NCBI GenBank assembly: GCA_000403275.2
Contig: KE159599.1
Span: 310,001 to 374,000 of the forward strand
Reading direction: 5' to 3'
Origin: Lachnospiraceae bacterium 28-4
Lineage (GTDB): Bacteria > Bacillota > Clostridia > Lachnospirales > Lachnospiraceae
Length of the DNA stretch: 64,000 nt
Every line of letters starts with the position of its first letter. Position 1 is the first letter of the stretch. Shown here piece by piece: positions 25,807 through 33,095 of this stretch. The notes beneath the pieces are model-generated. The model was not told the DNA's origin. It did no database searches and saw only the letters and a list, made by a program, of their open reading frames with translations. The translations under genes and the position numbers were made by a program.

Positions 25807-26097
25807 TTATAAGTAATTAAAACACTGTATTTTGTTGTTTTTACACAAGTATAAAAAATTCTTGGCTATGAACTTTATTTTCGTAGCAAGGTTCGGTAGT
25901 TGGGCTTTTGACCCCAGCATCATGTCATATAATTTAGAAATTTTCAATAAAACTTCTAAATTAGGAATAGTCGTTCCATTTTCCCATTTTGACACTGCCT
26001 ACCTTGATATTCCTAATTCTTTTGCTAAATCATCTTGTGTATAGTTGTTGCTTTTACGCAAAAACTGTAAGTATTTCGATATAATATTCATATTCAT
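25807..26097 (-). pseudogene. XRE-family regulator broken by one in-frame stop codon
   Basis: ATG 26097 opens MNMNIISKYLQFLRKSNNYTQDDLAKELGISR, then TAG at 25998-25996 (codon 34), then AVSKWENGTTIPNLEVLLKISKLYDMMLG in the same frame. The normal text at this point is ISRQAVSKWE, so a CAG (Gln) became TAG in the recognition helix. No frameshift exists. A readthrough product would be a standard helix-turn-helix with about 35 extra residues. An 11-bp inverted repeat lies in its promoter. Suppression or a sequencing error are alternatives. Confidence 0.88.
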
Positions 26098-26110
26098 AAA
26101 AATCACCCTT

Positions 26111-26142
26111 CTTATTGCCATTATAAGGTATATGGCAATAAG
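26111..26142. promoter_or_regulatory. 11-bp inverted-repeat operator of the XRE gene
   Basis: CTTATTGCCAT (26111-26121) and ATGGCAATAAG (26132-26142) form a perfect dyad around a TATAAT on the minus strand, 14 bp from the XRE start. A likely autoregulatory site for the now interrupted repressor. Confidence 0.7.
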
Positions 26143-26201
26143 AATAAAGAACTTGACAAGTGCTAAAAAGCAAATAATTATACAAAATATTGATTTTTTT
26201 A

Positions 26202-26230
26202 TTGACAATTACCAAATATTGAAGTACGCT
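26202..26230 (+). promoter_or_regulatory. promoter of the small-protein operon
   Basis: TTGACA (26202-26207), 17-bp spacer, TACGCT (26225-26230). It points right toward the genes at 26299-28016 and is divergent to the XRE gene. Confidence 0.65.
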
Positions 26231-26298
26231 TGAAAAATACACAAAGTAGTCATTATTATTGCTAATAAGCAATCAAAAAGGGGAAGGAGGGGATTCCA

Positions 26299-26361
26299 AT
26301 GCAGGGACAAATGGAATCACTGGCACATGAATTGATATACCGTTTTTCATACAGGACATGA
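26299..26361 (+). CDS. possible 20-residue leader peptide
   Basis: ATG 26299 is preceded by GGGGAAGGAGGGG, one of the strongest ribosome sites in the window, and opens a 20-codon frame (MQGQMESLAHEL...) to TGA 26359. It is the first frame of the small-protein operon, 18 bp before the next gene. It could be a real small peptide, a leader controlling translation downstream, or a remnant of a lost gene. No similarity recognised. Confidence 0.4.
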   Translation: MQGQMESLAHELIYRFSYRT

Positions 26362-26379
26362 GATAGGAGGAATTCATTC

Positions 26380-26661
26380 ATGATCATAAAAACCTGGATT
26401 ATTCTGGCAGTTATTTCAGCTTTCATACAGATTGTCTTAGCAGTAAAGAAAATGCCTCATTGGGTAGGCATGCTTTTGCCGGCCGCTTTTTTGGCCTTTG
26501 CCATTTATGCATGGGCGGATCTGTTTTGGGTCGGCATCCCGGTCGGCAAATTGCTTGCCTTTATGATTCCCCCCATTTTCCTTGCTTGCCTGTTTGAAAT
26601 GGTTTATTGGAGAACACGATGGAAAGAGAGGCAGAAGGAATATGAAAAATATAAAAAATAA
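26380..26661 (+). CDS. small membrane protein, unknown
   Basis: 93 residues, ATG 26380 behind AGGAGGAATTC. Three hydrophobic segments (WIILAVISAFIQIVLAV, HWVGMLLPAAFLAFAIYAWADLF, LLAFMIPPIFLACLFEMVYW) and a basic/acidic tail (RTRWKERQKEYEKYKK) predict an integral membrane protein with its tail in the cytoplasm. The hydrophobic layout resembles the protein at 26996-27280 (LPAAFLAFAIY against VPALYLVFAIPY), so they may be paralogues. It overlaps the next gene by 20 bp. Function unknown. Confidence 0.75.
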   Translation: MIIKTWIILAVISAFIQIVLAVKKMPHWVGMLLPAAFLAFAIYAWADLFWVGIPVGKLLAFMIPPIFLACLFEMVYWRTRWKERQKEYEKYKK

Positions 26662-26983
26662 AAGAGTTTATGTCTTGCTCTTAGCGGCCGTTATTTGTAT
26701 CCTGACCATAGGAACAACCTGTTTGGCCGCCGAAACAAATGTAACGCCCCGAAGCTACCGGGAGGATCTTCTTGTATCTTATAAGGAGTACTGGTATACG
26801 GATGGTGCGGGAGTAGAAAGCCATGTAAGATATGGGGAACAATACAGATCATTTACATTTTTAAACGGATACCGGCCATTGAGACAAACCATAACGCAAC
26901 TTCCATTAGATGCAGACGATTTGCCTCACGCTGTCACCATACATCGACATCAGCAGGTTCAGATTCAATACGAATTCTATTAA
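26642..26983 (+). CDS. small secreted protein, unknown
   Basis: 113 residues when started at ATG 26642, just behind AGAAGGAAT and inside the end of the previous gene; a frame start 20 codons upstream lacks a signal peptide. The N terminus KNKRVYVLLLAAVICILTIGTTCLAAET is a clear signal peptide with an Ala-x-Ala-like cut site near residue 30. The mature part of about 84 residues is Tyr/His-rich (YKEYWYTDG, VTIHRHQQVQIQYEFY). Translation is coupled to the membrane protein upstream. No family recognised. Confidence 0.72.
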   Translation: MKNIKNKRVYVLLLAAVICILTIGTTCLAAETNVTPRSYREDLLVSYKEYWYTDGAGVESHVRYGEQYRSFTFLNGYRPLRQTITQLPLDADDLPHAVTIHRHQQVQIQYEFY

Positions 26984-26995
26984 CAGGGAGAAACC

Positions 26996-27280
26996 ATGAT
27001 TTATAATGAATTAAAATTATTATTGATAATAACTATTATACTAACCATTATCCAAATATGGCTTTCCAAGAAAGAATGCTGGTGGAAAGGATTATTTGTC
27101 CCTGCTTTATACTTGGTTTTTGCCATTCCATATGTATGCACCAAGCTTTTACCCACTAGCAGCATTCGCCTGAGACCTGACTACTATCATACAGCCACCT
27201 ATATTTTCCCTGGTATCTGGTTTTTCATGATCTATTTTACCTTTTATTACTACAAACAATATAAGAAAGAAATAAAATAA
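26996..27280 (+). CDS. small membrane protein, unknown
   Basis: 94 residues, ATG 26996 behind CAGGGAG. Three hydrophobic stretches (LKLLLIITIILTIIQIWLS, WWKGLFVPALYLVFAIPYVC, YIFPGIWFFMIYFTFYYY) and a Lys-rich end. Layout parallels the 93-residue protein two genes upstream. It abuts the next gene (stop TAA then ATG). Function unknown; could be an immunity-like or anchoring partner of the secreted proteins, which is only a guess from context. Confidence 0.7.
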   Translation: MIYNELKLLLIITIILTIIQIWLSKKECWWKGLFVPALYLVFAIPYVCTKLLPTSSIRLRPDYYHTATYIFPGIWFFMIYFTFYYYKQYKKEIK

Positions 27281-27517
27281 ATGATGTTAAAAAAAAATTG
27301 TAGAAAAAATATTATTATTATAAGCTTTTTATGTGGAGTGATAGTTCGTTGCCTATTAGTCATTTTGAAAGGACGCTTCCCATTCTTCTCTCTCTCAACA
27401 GGATTTCCAGAGTATATGCTAAGACGCATACCATACGGAATTTCAAGCTGTATACTATATGGGATTTTAGGATCTTTGGTTGGCACAGCATTCTATTTTA
27501 TAAGGAGGAAAATATAA
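27281..27517 (+). CDS. small membrane protein, unknown
   Basis: 78 residues. It begins directly at the stop of the previous gene with no spacer, so translation is coupled; no independent ribosome site is seen. Two hydrophobic segments (IIIISFLCGVIVRCLLVIL and CILYGILGSLVGTAFYFI) separated by a short loop (KGRFPFFSLSTGFPEYMLRRIPYG) and basic ends. No family recognised. Part of the island operon. Confidence 0.65.
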   Translation: MMLKKNCRKNIIIISFLCGVIVRCLLVILKGRFPFFSLSTGFPEYMLRRIPYGISSCILYGILGSLVGTAFYFIRRKI

Positions 27518-27518
27518 T

Positions 27519-28016
27519 ATGCGTAAGTTTAAAAAAAGTTATTCTCTATTAATTGTTCCAATTATAGCTATATTATTTACAATTCCTACATATGCATCTG
27601 AACAGACACTGACATTTACTGTCGCTCCAGCAGAAGATTTACCCTCTGCAGATGCACAAGCAATTCAGATGACCGCAGACATTCCAATGCCTACTATCAA
27701 CAGTGATGGAACATTTACTTTTGAAACATCCGGCGGAGTCGGAGAAACCTTGGTTTCCTCCACTTTCAAATTCTCTGGTACAACATCCAAAATCACTCTT
27801 GGCGCTTATAGCACAAAAGCAAAATCTTACACTGTTTATTTAGAAAAAAAGAGTGGATTAATCTGGACAACCGTTAAAACAGTTACATATTATACCGGCG
27901 GGGACTATGAATATACCTTTACCAATTTAGATACATCAGCAACATATCGATTACGTTTTTTCAGTCCCGATGGCAAAGTCATAGGCACAGGTTCCATTAG
28001 TAATTACGCAGGTTAA
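27519..28016 (+). CDS. secreted beta-rich protein, unknown
   Basis: 165 residues, ATG 27519 one base after the previous stop, behind AAGGAGG. Signal peptide to PTYASEQ (about residue 28). The mature protein alternates strands with many Thr/Ser (TFETSGGVGETLVSSTFKFSG, YTVYLEKKSGLIWTTVKTVTYYTGG, YEYTFTNLDTSATYRLRFFSPDGKVIG), like a single jelly-roll or Ig-like domain. No anchor. Last gene of the operon and followed by a strong terminator. Confidence 0.75.
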   Translation: MRKFKKSYSLLIVPIIAILFTIPTYASEQTLTFTVAPAEDLPSADAQAIQMTADIPMPTINSDGTFTFETSGGVGETLVSSTFKFSGTTSKITLGAYSTKAKSYTVYLEKKSGLIWTTVKTVTYYTGGDYEYTFTNLDTSATYRLRFFSPDGKVIGTGSISNYAG

Positions 28017-28031
28017 TAAACAAAATACAAT

Positions 28032-28074
28032 AATAAGGCTGGGAACCTGTTTTTCAATTCCCGGCCTTATTAAT
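28032..28074 (+). terminator. terminator of the small-protein operon
   Basis: 14-bp stem with one G-U pair (28032-28045 with 28058-28071), 12-base loop, then AATTTT. Confidence 0.88.
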
Positions 28075-28144
28075 TTTCCCCTATCTGTTTCGCTCTGCCT
28101 TTAGTTGCTTCATTTCTTAAAAGTATATCCCCCACTCCTCCAAC

Positions 28145-28179
28145 TTTTAGAGATTTTTTAGAGATTTACTTGCTACAAT
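28145..28179 (+). promoter_or_regulatory. promoter with two 11-bp direct repeats before the two-component genes
   Basis: TTTTAGAGATT twice without gap (28145-28155 and 28156-28166), then 7 bp, then TACAAT (28174-28179). The arrangement is identical to 24166-24200 on the other strand. It suggests the response regulator activates its own genes and the lipoprotein operon. Confidence 0.8.
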
Positions 28180-28237
28180 AAAACCCGTATAATAAACAGG
28201 AAGCTGCTACATGCTATTTCCGAAAGGAGAAATTTTT

Positions 28238-28927
28238 ATGCGCGTGCTGTTAGTGGAAGACGATCCAAAACTAAACCATTCCCTAAAATACCAGTTGGAA
28301 AAAGAAAATTTTATTGTGGATTCCTGCTCCGATGGAGAGGAAGCGCTTTTTTATATTGACCAGAATATCCATGACGTTATTTTGCTGGACCGGATGCTCC
28401 CGCTTCTGGAGGGAACCGAAATCCTCACCTCAATGCGCCGGAAAAACAACAGCACTCCCGTCATTCTGATCACTGCCCTGGGAACTTTAAATGACAAAAT
28501 CACAGGTCTTGACCTAGGGGCCGACGATTATCTCGTCAAACCCTTTGATTTCGAAGAACTGCTGGCCCGCATCCGATGCGTCACGCGGCGCTCTCCCATG
28601 ATCCAGGGCGATGACATCCTCTCCCTTGGCGACCTGACGCTGCATATCGGAGAAAGCCGCCTGACCGGTCCCGCTGCCTCCTGTTCCCTGTCGAAAAAAG
28701 AAAATGAACTTTTTCAATCTTTTTTTCGCAATTCCGGTCAAATTCTCACCAGGGAACAATTACTCGCCCGGGTCTGGGGGTTGGATGCGGAAATTGAAGA
28801 CGGCAACCTGGACAACTATATCCATTTTCTCCGCCGCCGTCTAAACACCGTTGGAAGCACCGTAACCCTGCGTACCGTCAGAGGCGTCGGATACCGCATG
28901 CTTGTATCCCCATCAACCGCCAAATGA
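28238..28927 (+). CDS. OmpR-family response regulator
   Basis: 229 residues from ATG 28238 (AAAGGAG before it; an ATG nine codons upstream has no site). The receiver domain has acidic pocket Glu7-Asp8-Asp9 and phosphoacceptor Asp51 in VILLDRMLPL, with Thr and Lys of LITAL and LVKPF. The C-terminal winged helix ends in NLDNYIHFLRRRLN and VRGVGYRM. Directly followed by the kinase. The duplicated 11-bp repeats in its own promoter and in the transport operon promoter are the predicted binding site. Confidence 0.96.
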   Translation: MRVLLVEDDPKLNHSLKYQLEKENFIVDSCSDGEEALFYIDQNIHDVILLDRMLPLLEGTEILTSMRRKNNSTPVILITALGTLNDKITGLDLGADDYLVKPFDFEELLARIRCVTRRSPMIQGDDILSLGDLTLHIGESRLTGPAASCSLSKKENELFQSFFRNSGQILTREQLLARVWGLDAEIEDGNLDNYIHFLRRRLNTVGSTVTLRTVRGVGYRMLVSPSTAK

Positions 28928-28967
28928 CATCTGCGTAAGCAGACATATCCGTTCAGAAAGGTATCCT

Positions 28968-30272
28968 ATGTTCCGCAAAGTACACTATCTCCTTACACTT
29001 TTATGCGCCGGAACCACCGCCGCCATATTGCTTGTTATGTCCTTCATATATCTTTATGTTTCTGAAACTGGGCTGAAACAGAGCCAGTTTCTTTCTTTTC
29101 AGCACGCTATGGATAATTTCGTCAATAACTTCAAACAACAAAATGTAGTTACCCATGAATGGCTTTCCCGCATGGAAACCAATAACTCCTATTTTATACG
29201 AATCATGGACAACGGAGTTCCACTGCTCTTTAACCAAAGAAAACTCGACCAGAACCGTCTGAACATTGAAGAGGAAGCACTGGATTGCTTTTCCTCCTCC
29301 TTTTCCGTCGAAACTGCAGATCCCTCCATGGAAGAAACCGACTCCCATTTGGAGTTCCCATTTACGGCATCCACAGGAGAAAACTACTATGCCTGTGTGG
29401 CCCGGATCATCCGTGAAAAACAAAATACGGAGATTCTTGTCCTGTATCCCTTGCGGGATCTGAACGCCAAAATCAAAAACCAGCGCATTCATTTTGCCCT
29501 GATCGATCTGGCGGCCGTTTTTCTGCTTACTCTCTTCTCCTTCTTTTTTACTAGAAAACTGCTCGCTCCCATTGAGCGGAACCGGAAGGAGCAAATACAG
29601 TTCGTGGCGGCGGCATCCCACGAACTTCGCACGCCCCTGGCTGTCATCCTTTCTTCCGTCTCCGCCATGAAAAAAGCTTCTCCCGAAGAAAAAGAGAACT
29701 TCCTTTCCACCATAGATTCCGAAGGCAAGCGGATGTCGCGCCTGATCGACGATATGCTTCTTCTTTCCCAGGCGGATGCCCACGCATTCCCCATTCGTTT
29801 GCAGCCGGTGGAATGCGATACCTTGCTTTTAAATTCTTTCGAAACCTTCGAACCGATGGCAAAAGAAAAAAATATTTCTTTCACGGTCTCCCTGCCCCGC
29901 ACGGCTTTGCCGCCCTGCCTTTCCGACGGAGAACGCTTAAGCCAGGTAATCGCCATACTCCTGCACAATGCTATCAGCTATACGCCCTCCGGCGGAAGCA
30001 TTTCCCTGACCCTATCGTCAAATAGCACGAAAAAACCGGAAGCCCTTACCCTGTCCATTGCGGATAACGGCATCGGCATCCCCGATGAAGAAAAAGATAA
30101 AATATTCCAGCGTTTCTACCGCTCTGACCGATCCCGCAGCGTCAAAAATCACTTCGGCCTCGGTCTGCCCATCGCCAGCGAGATCATCCGCTCTTTGGAC
30201 GGAACGATACGCGTCGTGGATACGCCGGGCGGCGGCAGCACCTTCCTCGTCCGTCTGCCTTTCCGCTCCTGA
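28968..30272 (+). CDS. sensor histidine kinase
   Basis: 434 residues from ATG 28968 (AAAGG before it). Two membrane helices (LLTLLCAGTTAAILLVMSFIYLYV and ALIDLAAVFLLTLFSFFF) flank an extracellular segment of about 155 residues without a recognised domain. The phosphoacceptor is His218 in AAASHELRTPLAV, followed by the N box (VIAILLHNAISYT), G1 (SIADNGIGIP), F and G2 (HFGLGLPIASEIIRSLDG). It acts with the regulator 40 bp upstream. The sensed signal may be a ligand of the transport operon or envelope stress; neither is shown. Confidence 0.95.
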   Translation: MFRKVHYLLTLLCAGTTAAILLVMSFIYLYVSETGLKQSQFLSFQHAMDNFVNNFKQQNVVTHEWLSRMETNNSYFIRIMDNGVPLLFNQRKLDQNRLNIEEEALDCFSSSFSVETADPSMEETDSHLEFPFTASTGENYYACVARIIREKQNTEILVLYPLRDLNAKIKNQRIHFALIDLAAVFLLTLFSFFFTRKLLAPIERNRKEQIQFVAAASHELRTPLAVILSSVSAMKKASPEEKENFLSTIDSEGKRMSRLIDDMLLLSQADAHAFPIRLQPVECDTLLLNSFETFEPMAKEKNISFTVSLPRTALPPCLSDGERLSQVIAILLHNAISYTPSGGSISLTLSSNSTKKPEALTLSIADNGIGIPDEEKDKIFQRFYRSDRSRSVKNHFGLGLPIASEIIRSLDGTIRVVDTPGGGSTFLVRLPFRS

Positions 30273-30273
30273 T

Positions 30274-30627
30274 TTACCCCTTTCTCATAATTTTATCCAG
30301 CGGTTTTCCTTTGGCAAGTTCATCCACCAGCTTATCGAGATAGCGAATCTCACGCATCAGCGGTTCCTCAATCGTTTCCACCCTCACGCCGCAGACCACG
30401 CCTTTTATCATTTTCCTGTTCTCATTCATTTCAGGTGCCTTCCGAAAAAAATCCCCATAGCTGATTTCTTCCTCCAGTGCTCTCTCCAGTTCCTCCTGGC
30501 TATATCCTGTCAGCCATTGGATGACCTCATCCACTTCCTCTTTCGTCCGCCCCTTTTTTACAGCCTTATTCACAAGAAGCGGATATATCTTCGAAAGCCT
30601 CATTTCGTACACCTTATTGTTGTCCAT
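30274..30627 (-). CDS. DUF2200 family protein
   Basis: 117 residues from ATG 30627, chosen because AAGGAGG lies right before it while the ATG six codons upstream has none. The text [43 protein letters not shown] and the middle block [28 protein letters not shown] are characteristic of DUF2200 proteins, small soluble proteins of unknown role. It converges on the kinase gene with 1 bp between the stops. Confidence 0.9.
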   Translation of the reverse strand: MDNNKVYEMRLSKIYPLLVNKAVKKGRTKEEVDEVIQWLTGYSQEELERALEEEISYGDFFRKAPEMNENRKMIKGVVCGVRVETIEEPLMREIRYLDKLVDELAKGKPLDKIMRKG

Positions 30628-30689
30628 CGTTTCCTCCTTTTCCATGGCCTCACTTCACTGATCCGGTTTGGAAACTTATTTTCTCTCAT

Positions 30690-31469
30690 CTATCCAAGCG
30701 CCACGTCCAACGCCATCATGATAACGAATCCGATGGCAAATCCAATAGTTCCCATATTCGAATGCTCGCCTTCTGCCGATTCCGGTATCAGCTCTTCCAC
30801 CACCACATAAAGCATGGCTCCTGCCGCAAAAGCCAGGGTATAGGGAATAAAAGGGTCGATCAGGCCGGCCAGCAGCAGAGTCACCCCGGCCGCCAGCGGT
30901 TCCACGATTCCCGACAGCGTCCCCAGCACAAAAGCCTTTCCCTTTCCGACTTCCTCTTTCAACGGAAGTGATATGATCGCTCCTTCCGGGAAATTCTGTA
31001 TGGCGATCCCCACCGATAAAGCGATAGCCCCGGCCATAGTGATCGGGCTGCCCCCAGCCATTGCCCCAGCCAAAACAATTCCCACGGACGCCCCCTCCGG
31101 TATATTATGGATCGTCACTGCCAATATCAGCATCGTCGATTTCTTCCAATTACTCTTAATTCCCTCTTGCTCTTCGCTGTTCAAATGCAAATGGGGTACC
31201 GCCCGGTCTAAAACAAGCAGAAAAACAATCCCAAGCAAAAACCCTGCCGCCGCAGGAACAAACGCGAACTTCCCCATAGGTTCCGACAAATCCATTGCCG
31301 GAATCAACAGCGACCAGACCGATGCCGCCACCATTACTCCCGAGGCAAATCCCAGCATCGTTTTACGCATGACTGCATTCATTTCCCCTTTTAATAGGAA
31401 AACACAGGCCGCCCCCAGCGTTGTCCCTAAAAACGGAATACTGATCCCGATAAGTATACTGCTATTCAC
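30690..31469 (-). CDS. ZIP-family divalent metal transporter
   Basis: 259 residues, eight membrane helices. Helix IV has AVTIHNIPEGASVGIVLAG and helix V has IQNFPEGAIISLPL, the HNxPEG and NxPEG metal-site motifs of the ZupT/GufA branch. The His-containing loop VPHLHLNSEEQEG may collect metal. It should import zinc, iron or manganese across the cytoplasmic membrane. No metal regulator site was identified; the nearest genes are unrelated. Confidence 0.94.
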   Translation of the reverse strand: MNSSILIGISIPFLGTTLGAACVFLLKGEMNAVMRKTMLGFASGVMVAASVWSLLIPAMDLSEPMGKFAFVPAAAGFLLGIVFLLVLDRAVPHLHLNSEEQEGIKSNWKKSTMLILAVTIHNIPEGASVGIVLAGAMAGGSPITMAGAIALSVGIAIQNFPEGAIISLPLKEEVGKGKAFVLGTLSGIVEPLAAGVTLLLAGLIDPFIPYTLAFAAGAMLYVVVEELIPESAEGEHSNMGTIGFAIGFVIMMALDVALG

Positions 31470-31499
31470 GCTAATCTCCTCCTCTTCCGATTTCTTTTT

Positions 31500-32528
31500 T
31501 CAGTCTGAAATCCTTTCTCTATCCCAAAGTTTCTCCCCCGATCGAAGTTTCTTCTTCAACTCATATCCAAGCTCCGTCTGCTCTACCATAAACTTATGCT
31601 TCGGCAGATATCTTTCCCAATATGCCAAAACGTCCTCTATATACTTCTTCCATTCCGTATTATAGTAAAAGCGAATCTCCTCTTCCTTTGTCATTGCTTT
31701 TCTTTTATAAAATACGGGGCAAATTACACATTGCAGTTTTCCCCTTCTGTCGCTTACCATAGATCCATCCTTTTGTACATAGACCTCCAGAACAGATACA
31801 TAGTCCTCCGGCAGTTCTTCCCCGGCCCGGATCATCCGCTGCATCTCCGCTCCCGGATCGATCAGGCTGCCATAATATTCCCCGAATCCATAAAGCAGCC
31901 CCGCCCCCAGTTTCCGGTTCCTCTCCTTCCATTCCTCCAGCATCATTCCGGCTTCTTCATACACTTTTCCTGATAATTCCGGCAGACTTTCCTCCTCAAT
32001 GATTTCCTGGGAAAATATCCCAATCTCGGACGGCATAGCATCTCCTGTCGCCTGTTTCACGCCCTTTCCCATTCGGATATCTACCTCATTGTCATGGAGG
32101 CACAAAAGCATACGGTGCGCATCCCTCATCCCCGCCTCCAGGCGGCATATCTTCTTTCCCTGCCTGTCGTACAGCACATAATCCAGCCCACATGACGGGC
32201 TGGCGACCGCTTTTGCAAAACCGATATCTTCTGTCTCAAACCGCTTTATTTTTCCAAACATATTGCAATAATACAGGCCATTCCTGGTTACCGCAAGCTG
32301 CCGGTTCTTCGCCTCCAGGCAAACCAGCAGCCCAAGCAGGAAAGTCAGCAGGATCACCGCATACATCCATAACACTATTGGGGAAACATGATATATCATT
32401 TCCAAAATCAGAAAGAAAATGCCCATACCTATGATTACAATTCCTATCCCGTATGCTGCTTTATGCTGCCGGACCGTAAATTTCCGATCCGCCTCCTCCG
32501 GCAAGTTATTTGCTTTTTCCACAGCCAT
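31500..32528 (-). CDS. membrane-anchored protein of unknown family
   Basis: 342 residues from ATG 32528; a TTG two codons upstream is closer to the GGAGAG site and is a real alternative. Two membrane helices (AAYGIGIVIIGMGIFFLILEMIYHV, IVLWMYAVILLTFLLGLLVCL) are followed by a PH-like strand run (NRQLAVTRNGLYYCNMFGKIKRFETEDIGFAKAV) and a charged C-terminal half with WKKYIEDVLAYWERYLP and a Lys-rich tail. The N-terminal half looks like DUF6560-type proteins, but I am not sure. RNase P RNA lies directly upstream. Function unknown. Confidence 0.75.
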   Translation of the reverse strand: MAVEKANNLPEEADRKFTVRQHKAAYGIGIVIIGMGIFFLILEMIYHVSPIVLWMYAVILLTFLLGLLVCLEAKNRQLAVTRNGLYYCNMFGKIKRFETEDIGFAKAVASPSCGLDYVLYDRQGKKICRLEAGMRDAHRMLLCLHDNEVDIRMGKGVKQATGDAMPSEIGIFSQEIIEEESLPELSGKVYEEAGMMLEEWKERNRKLGAGLLYGFGEYYGSLIDPGAEMQRMIRAGEELPEDYVSVLEVYVQKDGSMVSDRRGKLQCVICPVFYKRKAMTKEEEIRFYYNTEWKKYIEDVLAYWERYLPKHKFMVEQTELGYELKKKLRSGEKLWDRERISD

Positions 32529-32630
32529 ACCCAATTCGCCTCTCTCCTATGATTCAAAAATCCCTCCGTCTCCGGAGAGATTTTTCTAATCCTAAAATTT
32601 TTTTCGTTTATGGCAAAATTTATAAAAACA

Positions 32631-33054
32631 AGGTACTAAGCAGAACGATAAGCCGGGTTATGTCGTGAATGATCATCTATCTAGAATTACCGTTGCCGGC
32701 AATTTCAAGCGACCTACCTGAAAGCAGGCCGGGCAAGCCTGTCGCTTTCTGTTTGGTCTTGCTTCGGATGGGGTTTACATGGCTCTGCCTGTTACCAGAC
32801 AAACGGTAGTCTCTTACACTGCCTTTCCACCCTTACCGACGCACCATGCCAAATGGCCTGGTGCGTCAAAGAATCCGTTGCCGGATTCTTTCCGGGGAAG
32901 AGTACATGCTCCTCCCCGGGGCGGTTTATTTCTGTTGCACTAGCCTTGGAGTCGCCTCCACCGGACGTTATCCGGCATCCTGCCCTGCGAAGCCCGGACT
33001 TTCCTCACCCGCATCTTGCGATGCGGCCGCGATCATTTATTCTACTTAGTACCT
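32631..33054 (-). ncRNA. rnpB: RNase P RNA
   Basis: About 424 nt, minus strand. The ends form stem P1 (AGGTACTAAG at 33053-33044 pairs with CTTAGTACCT at 32640-32631). GAGGAAAGTCCGGGCT, the universally conserved 5' core, is the reverse complement of 32991-33006, and ACATAACCCGGCTTATCG, the conserved 3' core, is the reverse complement of 32646-32663. Together with CGGTGGAGGCGACTCC these identify it. It is the catalytic RNA of tRNA 5' processing. Open frames inside it are accidental. Ends are accurate to a few bases. Confidence 0.97.
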
Positions 33055-33062
33055 GTTGTTTT

Positions 33063-33093
33063 TTATCCCGCTTGAAAATTTTCATTTTCAAGC
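33063..33093 (-). promoter_or_regulatory. rnpB promoter embedded in a 10-bp hairpin
   Basis: TTGAAA (33091-33086), 17-bp spacer and GGATAA (33068-33063) on the minus strand give a start near the RNA 5' end. The -35 and spacer lie in a perfect hairpin GCTTGAAAAT/ATTTTCAAGC (33070-33093), which may terminate the upstream kinase transcript. Confidence 0.6.
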
Positions 33094-33095
33094 TC

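Noticed and set aside
28774-29783. Antisense frames over the histidine kinase
   Set aside because: Convincing HisKA/HATPase motifs on the plus strand; antisense frames have no signals.
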